DNA from: Leifsonia sp. AG29
GTDB taxonomy: Bacteria; Actinomycetota; Actinomycetes; Actinomycetales; Microbacteriaceae
Direction of reading: 5' to 3'
Assembly (NCBI RefSeq): GCF_009765225.1
Contig: NZ_VMSF01000001.1
Span: forward strand, 3,348,001 to 3,412,000
DNA length: 64,000 nucleotides
The translations under genes were made by a program, and so were the position numbers. The notes beneath the pieces are model-generated. The model was not told the origin of the DNA and searched no databases. It saw only the letters and a list, made by a program, of their open reading frames with translations. Positions 57,482 to 64,000 of this stretch are shown one piece after another. Positions within the stretch are counted from its first letter, which is position 1; the number at the start of each line of letters is the position of its first letter.

Positions 57482-58906
57482 TCAGCGCGACCGCCACCAC
57501 TCCAGCAGCCGGGCCGTCGCCTCCTCGCTGCCGAGCGGTCCCTCGTCGAGCCGGAGCTCCATGAGGAACGCCATCGCCTTCCCCACCTCCGGACCGGGCT
57601 TGAGGTCGAGCAGCCGCATGACCTCCACGCCATCGAGGTCGGGCCGGACGGAGGCGAGCTCCTCCTGCTCGGCGAGCTCGGCGATGCGCTGCTCGAGGTC
57701 GTCGTAGGCGAACGCGAGACGGTCGGCCTTCCGCCGGTTGCGGGTCGTCACATCGGCGCGCGTCAGCATGTGGAGGCGCTCGAGCTCGGGCCCCGCGTCG
57801 CGGACGTAGCGACGGACCGCCGAGTCCGTCCACTTGGCGTCCGCGTAGCCGAAGAAGCGGAGGTGGAGCTCGATCAGCCGGGCCACCGCGTCGATCGTCG
57901 CCTTGTCGAACCGCAGCGCGGTCAGCCGCTTCTTGGCCAGCTTGGCGCCGACGATGTCGTGGTGGTGGAAGCTGACCGCCCCTCCGGGCTCGAACCGCCG
58001 CGTCGCGGGCTTCCCGATGTCGTGCAGGATCGCCGCGAGGCGCAGGACCAGATCCGGGCCGGTCCCGGGGTGACGCTCCTTCTCGTACCCGATGGCCTGC
58101 TCCAGCACCGTGAGGCTGTGCTGGTAGACGTCCTTGTGGTGGTGGTGCTCGTCCGCCTCCAGCCGCAGGGCCGGGATCTCGGGGATGACCTGGTCGGCCA
58201 GTCCCGTGCTCACGAGCAGTTCCAGCCCCGGCCGGGGATCGTCGGAGGTGAGCAGCTTGGAGAGCTCGTCCCGGATGCGCTCCGCGCTGACGATCTCGAT
58301 GCGGTCGGCCATCGCGGCCATCGCCTCCCGCGTCTCGTCGTCGACGTCGAAGCCGAGCTGGGCGACGAATCGTGCGGCACGAAGCATCCTCAGCGGATCG
58401 TCGCCGAACGAGACCTGCGGCGTGGAGGGCGTGGTGATCGTGCGCGCCAGGAGGTGCTCGACGCCTCCCGAAGGATCGACGAGGCGCACCTCGGGGATGC
58501 GGAGGGCGAGAGCGTTCACGGTGAAGTCGCGGCGCAGGAGGTCGCCCTCGAGCGTGTCCCCGAACTCGACCTCGGGCTTGCGCGTCGCCCCGTCGTAGTT
58601 GTCGCTGCGGTACGTAGTGATCTCGACGGTCTCATCGCCGAAGCGGGCGCCGATGGTGCCGAACGCCCGGCCGATGTCCCACACGGCGTCGGCGATGGGG
58701 GAGAGGACGGCCTCAATGGCATCCGGGCGTGCATCCGTCGTGAAGTCCAGATCGTGCACGGGGCGGCCGAGGAGAGCGTCGCGCACCGGACCGCCCACGA
58801 GCGCCAGCTCCCAGCCGGCCGCCGAGAACGCCGCCGCGAGCCGGGCGACCGTCGGCGAGTGCGCGAGCTCGCCGAGGCGTTCGAGGGATTCGGCGACGCT
58901 CTGCAT
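57482..58906 (-). CDS. pcnA: CCA tRNA nucleotidyltransferase / poly(A) polymerase family enzyme
   Basis: This enzyme adds or repairs the CCA end of tRNAs. The 474-residue protein has the polymerase-beta head (LALVGGPVRDALLGRPVHDLDF, with catalytic Asp52 and Asp54), the RRDFTVNALAL motif, and the neck (FGDDPLRMLRAARF). An HD phosphohydrolase domain follows in the middle (HDIGKPATRRF with a following HHHDIVG). The ATG at 58906 fits the family start; the long open frame before it is not coding. It is divergent from the DUF6049-murJ operon, as in other Actinobacteria. Confidence 0.94.
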   Translation of the reverse strand: MQSVAESLERLGELAHSPTVARLAAAFSAAGWELALVGGPVRDALLGRPVHDLDFTTDARPDAIEAVLSPIADAVWDIGRAFGTIGARFGDETVEITTYRSDNYDGATRKPEVEFGDTLEGDLLRRDFTVNALALRIPEVRLVDPSGGVEHLLARTITTPSTPQVSFGDDPLRMLRAARFVAQLGFDVDDETREAMAAMADRIEIVSAERIRDELSKLLTSDDPRPGLELLVSTGLADQVIPEIPALRLEADEHHHHKDVYQHSLTVLEQAIGYEKERHPGTGPDLVLRLAAILHDIGKPATRRFEPGGAVSFHHHDIVGAKLAKKRLTALRFDKATIDAVARLIELHLRFFGYADAKWTDSAVRRYVRDAGPELERLHMLTRADVTTRNRRKADRLAFAYDDLEQRIAELAEQEELASVRPDLDGVEVMRLLDLKPGPEVGKAMAFLMELRLDEGPLGSEEATARLLEWWRSR

Positions 58907-58956
58907 GGTGACCCAGTTTAACGGTCGCGCTCGCCGGGCTCTCAGGGCCCGGCCCC

Positions 58957-59005
58957 TAGAATCGTGGGCATGGAGGCCGAGTCGGGATCGCGCGTCGTCG
59001 CATGA
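58957..59005 (+). promoter_or_regulatory. leaderless 11-codon upstream ORF before the DUF6049 gene
   Basis: TAGAAT (58957-58962) is followed 7 nt later by an ATG (58970) that opens MEAESGSRVVA and a TGA. The stop overlaps the next ATG at 59002 (ATGA). Translation of the main gene may thus depend on termination at the short frame. Confidence 0.5.
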
Positions 59006-61230
59006 GCGGACCCGCCCGCACCCTCCGCCGGGGTGCCTCGGTGGCACGCGGCCTGGCGGCCGTGGTCGCCGCTGCCGCCTCCGCAGCCCTCGTGCTCGGG
59101 GCCGGCCTCCCGGCGACGGCACGGCCCCTCGCCGCCCCCACCGAGAGCACCCTCACAGCGGCCGGGGGAGCCGCGGTCACGCCCGAGGCGGCCTCGACCG
59201 CCCACCCGCTCACCGCCTCCCTGACCGCCCTGAACGCTGGCACCCTCGGCCCCGGTCAGGACCTGGTCGTCGCCGTCACCGTCACAAACGCGAGCCGCGC
59301 GCCCTACCACGGAGGCACGGTCTCGCTCTGGCTCGATCCCACAGCCCAGCGGTCGCGAGACGCCCTCACCGCCTGGCTCGCCTCCGACGAGGAGGCCGCG
59401 GGCGCGGTCTCCCTCGGTCGGGCCGATCTGCCCCAGCTCGAGACGGGTAGCAGCACCGTGGTCCGCATCACGGCCCCGGCCGCGTCGCTGCCGTTCGGCT
59501 CGGTGACCGGCACCGCCGTCTACGGGCTCGGCGCGTCGGTGAAAGCCGGCGACGACTCCACGACGGCTCGGACGTCGCTCGTCTGGTCGCCCGGCGCGAC
59601 GGACACGCGCTCCAACGTCACGGTGGCGATGCCGATCGTGACCCCGTCGGGGTCGACCGGCCTGCTCTCGGCCGACGAGCTCGCGACGTACACCGCGCCG
59701 AACGGCGTCCTGACCCGGGAGCTCGACGGCCTGACGGGGCACAGCACCGTCGCGCTCGGCATCGATCCGATGATCATCGCCTCGATCCGGGCCCTGGGCA
59801 ACGCGGCTCCTCCCTCGGCCACCGAGTGGCTCCTGCGCCTGAGCGAGCTGCCGAACGACACCTTCCCGCTGAGCTACGCCGACTCCGATCTCACGGGGCA
59901 GCTCCAGGCGGGGCTGTCCGCGCCCCTCCAGCCCACGGCCTTCGCCTACGGGCTCGACCCCAAGAACTTCACCCCGGCGCCGACTCCGATCGGCGTCCCA
60001 CAGCCCGCCGCGCCCGCCCCGGCCACACCGAGCCCGACGCCGACACCGTCGGCGGGTCCGCAGCTGCCGACCCCGCAGACGCTGCTCGCGTGGGACTACA
60101 CGCTCGACGGGATCGGGTGGCCCGCGGACGGAGCGGTCCGCTCGGCCGACCTCGCACCGCTCGCAGCGGCCGGGCTCACCACGACCATCGTGTCGGGAGG
60201 CAACACGAACTCCGCCGAGCTGGCCACGACACCGGATGCGCCCATCGTCTCCGGCAACGACGTCATCCTCGCCTCCGACCAACGGCTCTCCGACTCGCTG
60301 CGCCAGGCCGCCGCCGCCCCGAACGACATCGCGTGGAACTCCGCCATGACGGCGCTCAACTCGCAGCTCGCGCTGACGAGCAAAGAGGGAGGCACGCCCC
60401 GGCACCTCCTCGTCACCCTCGACCGCTCCTGGCCGTCGAGCGGCACGCAGCTCAAGCGGACGCTCGACGGGCTGCTGGCCTCTCCCTGGACGACGCCGTC
60501 CGCCTTCCGCGCCCTCCAGGCGTCGCAGCCGTCGAACGGCCACTCGCTGAAGGACGCCGCCGAGTCGTCGACCCGCGTCGCCATCATCCGCACCCTCCTC
60601 GCGGACGAGAAGTCGCTCGGCGACTTCTCCACGGTGCTCGACGACCCGACCACGCTGACCGGCCGCACGCGCAACGACCTGCTCGCCCTGCTCGCCGTAT
60701 CCTGGCGGAACCCACGCGCCGACTGGTCGGGAGCGGTGACCAAGAGCCGCGTCGCCACGCAGAAGACGCTGGCCTCGATCACCATCCTTCCCACCGACAA
60801 CGTGAACCTCGTCAGCGCCCAGGGCTCGATCCCGTTCAGCGTCAGCAACACGCTGCCCGACGAGGCGGTCACCGTCGTGCTCACCGCCTCCCCGTCCAAC
60901 AGCCGGCTCGAGGTCGACCAGTCCAGCAAGAAGCGCATCCTCGCCGACTCGCGGGCGACCGTGCTGGTGCCGGTCAAGGCCAAGGTCGGCAACGGCCAGG
61001 TCAATCTCTCCCTCCAGCTCTACAGCCCCACGGGGGTGCGGATCGGCGCGCCGACCATCGTGACGGTGGACGTGCACGCCGACTGGGAGGGGATCGGCGC
61101 GCTGATCTTCGGCATCCTCCTGGTGCTCCTCTTCGGCTTCGGAATCGTGCGGAACATCCTCCGGCGGCGCGATCAGCGACGGAAGGCGGGCGAGCCGGAG
61201 GAGCCCGCAGAAGGAGGCGATCATGGCTAG
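59002..61230 (+). CDS. DUF6049-family secreted, membrane-anchored protein
   Basis: The 742-residue protein has a signal sequence (about residues 14-40), a large extracytoplasmic part with a Pro/Thr linker near residues 328-352, and a C-terminal membrane helix (about 697-717) followed by a basic cytoplasmic tail. It corresponds to the DUF6049 family found before murJ in Actinobacteria (the Rv3909 position in Mycobacterium). It overlaps murJ by 8 bp, which suggests a joint role in envelope assembly; the function itself is unknown. Confidence 0.85.
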   Translation: MSGPARTLRRGASVARGLAAVVAAAASAALVLGAGLPATARPLAAPTESTLTAAGGAAVTPEAASTAHPLTASLTALNAGTLGPGQDLVVAVTVTNASRAPYHGGTVSLWLDPTAQRSRDALTAWLASDEEAAGAVSLGRADLPQLETGSSTVVRITAPAASLPFGSVTGTAVYGLGASVKAGDDSTTARTSLVWSPGATDTRSNVTVAMPIVTPSGSTGLLSADELATYTAPNGVLTRELDGLTGHSTVALGIDPMIIASIRALGNAAPPSATEWLLRLSELPNDTFPLSYADSDLTGQLQAGLSAPLQPTAFAYGLDPKNFTPAPTPIGVPQPAAPAPATPSPTPTPSAGPQLPTPQTLLAWDYTLDGIGWPADGAVRSADLAPLAAAGLTTTIVSGGNTNSAELATTPDAPIVSGNDVILASDQRLSDSLRQAAAAPNDIAWNSAMTALNSQLALTSKEGGTPRHLLVTLDRSWPSSGTQLKRTLDGLLASPWTTPSAFRALQASQPSNGHSLKDAAESSTRVAIIRTLLADEKSLGDFSTVLDDPTTLTGRTRNDLLALLAVSWRNPRADWSGAVTKSRVATQKTLASITILPTDNVNLVSAQGSIPFSVSNTLPDEAVTVVLTASPSNSRLEVDQSSKKRILADSRATVLVPVKAKVGNGQVNLSLQLYSPTGVRIGAPTIVTVDVHADWEGIGALIFGILLVLLFGFGIVRNILRRRDQRRKAGEPEEPAEGGDHG

Positions 61231-62830
61231 TGTCGGCCGAGCCAGCGCCGTGCTGGCCTCCGGGACCCTCGTGTCGCGCGTCCTCGGGTTCGTCAAGGCG
61301 TGGCTGCTGGTCCAGGCGATCGGCGCCATCTCGTTCGCCGCCGGTGCCTACGCGACGGCGACCATCATCCCGAACAGCCTCTACGCGATCATCGCGCAGG
61401 GCATCCTGAACGCGATCCTCGTCCCCCAGATCGTCCGCGCCTCCGTCAATCCCGACGGCGGCCGCGCCTACATCAACAAGCTCGTGACGCTCGGCATGGT
61501 CATCTTCGCGGGCATCGCCCTCATCGCGACGCTCCTGGCCCCCGCCCTGATCGCCCTGTTCGGAGTGCCGCAGGCGCAGCGGGAGCTGGCGACGGCCTTC
61601 GCGTACTGGTCCCTCCCGCAGATCTTCTTCCTGGGGCTCTACACGCTCCTCGGGGAGGTGCTGAACGCCCGCAAGTCGTTCGGTCCCTTCACCTGGGCTC
61701 CGGTGATGAACAACATCGTGGCGATCATCCTGCTCACGATCTTCATCGTCGCGTTCGGCGCCTTCTCGACCGGAAGCCACCACACCGTGTGGTCGCCGGG
61801 GATGGTGGCGCTGCTCGCCGGAGGCGCGACGCTCGGCATCGCGATCCAGGCGCTCATCCTGTTCGTGTTCTGGAGGCGGGTCGGACTCCGGTTCCGCTTC
61901 GATTTCGGCTGGAGGGGCGTCCAGCTCGGGACCGCCGGGAAGGCCGCGGGGTGGACCCTCGCGATGCTGATCGCGACGCAGATCGCCGGTCTCGTCGAGA
62001 CGAACGTCTCGAACTCCGCCGGCCAGGACTATGCGGGCCCGTTCGTCATGCAGAACGCGTGGCTCATCTTCATGCTGCCGCACGGCATCATCGCCGTCTC
62101 GATCGTGACCGCGTTCTACACGCGGATGGCCGAGCACGCCCACGTCGGCTCGGTGGCCGGGTTCCGCGACGACTTCTCCCGGGCGGCGCGGTCGATCATG
62201 TTCCTGATCGTGTTCTCGTCGGCGACGCTCATCGTCGCGGCATACCCGATCGCGCGGGTGTTCACCTCCGACTACCAGGCGATGGGGCTCGTCCTCATCG
62301 CCTACCTCGTCGGCCTCGTCCCCTTCTCTCTCGTGTTCATGGCCCAGCGAGCGTTCTACTCCCTCGGCGACACCCGCACGCCGTTCCTGTTCACGCTGGC
62401 GCAGGTGATCGTCATCGTCGTCGGCGTCCTGGGCTGCTTCCTGGTGCCCCCGGGCGTGCGCGCCGCCTCCATCGCTCTCGTCGTCTCGCTCGCGAGCGTC
62501 CTCCAGGCCGTGCTCGCGTTCTGGCTCCTGCGCCGCAGGACCGGGGGAGTGGACGGCACCCGGATCGCCGCGTCGCTGTGGCGCTTCGTCCTCGCCGGCC
62601 TGGCGGCGATGGTCGCTGGGGGCGGGTTCCTCGTGATCCTCGGCGGGGTGCAGCCGGGGGCCTTCCCGGTGAGCGGACCGATCAGCGCCGTCATCGCCGC
62701 CGCCGTGGTCGGCGTCGTCATGCTCGTCGTCTACGTGGGCTTCCTCGCGATCCTGCGCTCGAACGACCTGGAGGCGGGGCTGGCCCCCGTGTTGGACCGG
62801 TTCGCGAGGCGATCCTCCCGCTCCCGGTGA
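61223..62830 (+). CDS. murJ: lipid II flippase MurJ (MviN), short form
   Basis: MurJ moves lipid II across the membrane for peptidoglycan synthesis. The 535-residue protein has about 14 membrane helices with the family segments SGTLVSRVLGFVKAW, YAIIAQGILNAILVPQ and RAFYSLGDTRTPFLF. It ends right after the last helices with a short basic tail. The C-terminal pseudokinase and extracytoplasmic domains of mycobacterial MviN are absent. The start at 61223 lies within the DUF6049 3' end. Confidence 0.94.
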   Translation: MASVGRASAVLASGTLVSRVLGFVKAWLLVQAIGAISFAAGAYATATIIPNSLYAIIAQGILNAILVPQIVRASVNPDGGRAYINKLVTLGMVIFAGIALIATLLAPALIALFGVPQAQRELATAFAYWSLPQIFFLGLYTLLGEVLNARKSFGPFTWAPVMNNIVAIILLTIFIVAFGAFSTGSHHTVWSPGMVALLAGGATLGIAIQALILFVFWRRVGLRFRFDFGWRGVQLGTAGKAAGWTLAMLIATQIAGLVETNVSNSAGQDYAGPFVMQNAWLIFMLPHGIIAVSIVTAFYTRMAEHAHVGSVAGFRDDFSRAARSIMFLIVFSSATLIVAAYPIARVFTSDYQAMGLVLIAYLVGLVPFSLVFMAQRAFYSLGDTRTPFLFTLAQVIVIVVGVLGCFLVPPGVRAASIALVVSLASVLQAVLAFWLLRRRTGGVDGTRIAASLWRFVLAGLAAMVAGGGFLVILGGVQPGAFPVSGPISAVIAAAVVGVVMLVVYVGFLAILRSNDLEAGLAPVLDRFARRSSRSR

Positions 62831-62913
62831 CACGGAATAGCATCCGCCTAGGATGTGTTCTATCGTTCGGTGCCTCCAGTCGGGGGTGCCGCAGAGACGC
62901 AAGGAGTTCCGCC

Positions 62914-63900
62914 GTGCGGCAGATCATCATCATCGGTTCCGGCCCAGCCGGTTACACCGCAGCCATCTACGCTGCGCGCGCCAATCTGAAGCCGTTGCTG
63001 ATCGCCTCCTCGGTCGAGGCGGGCGGCGAACTGATGAACACGACCGAGGTCGAGAACTTCCCGGGCTTCCCGGAGGCCGTCATGGGCCCCGACCTCATGT
63101 TCAAGATGCAGGCGCAGGCCGAGAAGTTCGGGACCGAGATCGTGCTCGACGACGTCGTCTCCGTCGATCTGACGGGCGACATCAAGAAGGTGACGCTCGG
63201 CTCGGGCGCCCAGCACGAGGCCCTGGCCGTGATCTTCGCGACCGGGTCCGCCTACCGCAAGCTCGGCCTGGAGGACGAGGAGCGACTGTCCGGTCACGGC
63301 GTCTCGTGGTGCGCCACCTGTGACGGGTTCTTCTTCCGCCAGCGGACCATCGCCGTGGTCGGTGGCGGCGACTCCGCGATGGAGGAGGCCACCTTCCTGA
63401 CCCGCTTCGCGGACAAGGTCTACGTCATCCACCGCCGCGACTCGCTCCGCGCCTCCAAGATCATGCAGGAGCGCGCCTTCGCGAACGACAAGATCGAGTT
63501 CGTCTGGAACTCCGAGGTCGTCGCGATCAACGGCGAGGAGCAGGTGCGGAGTGTGACGCTGCGCAACCTCGAGACCGGCGAGACGAGCGAGCTCGAGCTC
63601 CAGGGGCTGTTCATCGCGATCGGCAACGACCCGCGGGTGCACCTCGTCCACGGGCAGCTCGACCTGACGCCGGAGGGGACGATCGCGGTCGCCGGGCGCA
63701 GCTCGAAGACCAAGGTCGCCGGGGTGTTCGCCGCGGGCGACGTCATCGACCCGACGTACCGCCAGGCGGTCACCGCTGCGGCGTCGGGAACCGTGGCGGC
63801 CCTCGACGCCGAGCACTACCTCACGACCCTCCCCCAGGACCTGCTGGATCGCGCAGCGGAGGGCGCGACCGGCGATCTCGAACTCACGACCACCGCATAA
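62914..63900 (+). CDS. trxB: thioredoxin reductase
   Basis: TrxB passes electrons from NADPH through FAD to thioredoxin. The 328-residue protein has the FAD loop IIGSGPAGYTAA (P-loop GSGPAG at residues 8-13), the redox pair CATC at 133-136, the NADPH loop VVGGGDSAMEEA and the closing GVFAAGDVIDPTYRQAVTAA. The GTG at 62914 follows AAGGAG. It is 14 bp from trxA, an operon seen in most Actinobacteria. Confidence 0.97.
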   Translation: MRQIIIIGSGPAGYTAAIYAARANLKPLLIASSVEAGGELMNTTEVENFPGFPEAVMGPDLMFKMQAQAEKFGTEIVLDDVVSVDLTGDIKKVTLGSGAQHEALAVIFATGSAYRKLGLEDEERLSGHGVSWCATCDGFFFRQRTIAVVGGGDSAMEEATFLTRFADKVYVIHRRDSLRASKIMQERAFANDKIEFVWNSEVVAINGEEQVRSVTLRNLETGETSELELQGLFIAIGNDPRVHLVHGQLDLTPEGTIAVAGRSSKTKVAGVFAAGDVIDPTYRQAVTAAASGTVAALDAEHYLTTLPQDLLDRAAEGATGDLELTTTA

Positions 63901-63914
63901 GGAGATACAGAACA

Positions 63915-64000
63915 ATGTCAGCAGCACGTTCGGTCACGGACGCCACTTTCGAGCAGGACGTCCTCAACAGCGACAAGACGATCCTCGTCGACTTCTGGGC
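63915..64000 (+). CDS. trxA: thioredoxin, N-terminal part (runs off the right edge)
   Basis: The visible 28 codons read MSAARSVTDATFEQDVLNSD and then TILVDFWA, the thioredoxin start just before the WCGPC site. AAGGAG stands upstream. The redox motif itself is outside the window. Confidence 0.92.
   Translation, partial: MSAARSVTDATFEQDVLNSDKTILVDFW

Noticed and set aside
1-64000. tRNA genes, rRNA genes and CRISPR arrays
   Set aside because: I saw no cloverleaf with a GTTCGA-type loop and a CCA-end context, no rRNA-like stretch and no regularly spaced repeats.

Overview
The window is G+C-rich DNA with GTG starts, four-base ATGA gene overlaps and TANNNT-N6-ATG leaderless starts. Its right end holds the block dnaB - rplI-rpsR-ssb-rpsF - pcnA - DUF6049 - murJ - trxB - trxA, which in Actinobacteria normally lies near dnaA and oriC. 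With the flagellar locus, the Zur/Znu block and the small genome style, this points to a motile Gram-positive actinobacterium, most likely of the Microbacteriaceae (Leifsonia-like). That assignment is an inference.

Layout. (1) 1-17.3 kb is a flagellar locus. On the minus strand, reading right to left, it runs fliA, hag, fliD, fliS, a small fliT-like gene, then flgB-flgC-fliE-fliF-fliG-fliH-fliI-fliJ, a C40 peptidase, fliK, flgD and flgE, which runs off the left edge. Divergent on the plus strand are flgN-flgK-flgL-fliW. Three promoters of the form TAAC-N15-GCCGAT(A/T)G sit before hag, flgB and flgN, so the sigma factor FliA probably ties the locus together. The hag leader carries a CsrA-type hairpin, and FliW is encoded here, but no csrA is seen. 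(2) 17.3-26.5 kb holds a degenerate serine-hydrolase lipoprotein, small membrane proteins, an FHA/PIF1-helicase pair, a CopD-CtaG copper protein and a three-gene set with amphipathic (LEA-like) repeats. (3) 26.5-31.2 kb is a zinc-economy block: hup, then rpsN-rpmG-rpmB encoding cysteine-poor ribosomal proteins, then zur-znuB-znuC-znuA with a Zur-box-like palindrome. (4) 31.2-36.2 kb is a branched-chain-type 2-oxoacid dehydrogenase (E2, E1 beta, E1 alpha) behind a HisC-like aminotransferase. (5) 36.3-44.4 kb holds a holin-like protein, purB, small membrane proteins, the C4-dicarboxylate transporter DctA with a divergent two-component pair, and an old-yellow-enzyme reductase.

(6) 44.7-53.6 kb is an accessory region between a DUF1697 gene and dnaB. 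Two nearly identical direct repeats (45346-45621 and 53281-53606) bound about 8 kb of it. Inside are a tightly overlapped operon of small membrane or secreted proteins that I do not recognise, a GNAT acetyltransferase, a ribbon-helix-helix gene flanked by two nested palindromes, a probably frameshifted membrane gene, a CPCC zinc-ribbon protein, a P-loop kinase, a NUDIX hydrolase and a truncated gene fragment. This is the part of the window most likely to hold something undescribed. (7) 53.6-64 kb is the conserved replication, ribosome and envelope block, with DnaA-box-like sites upstream of dnaB, an S6:S18-like leader before rpsF and an 11-codon leaderless upstream ORF before the DUF6049-murJ operon.
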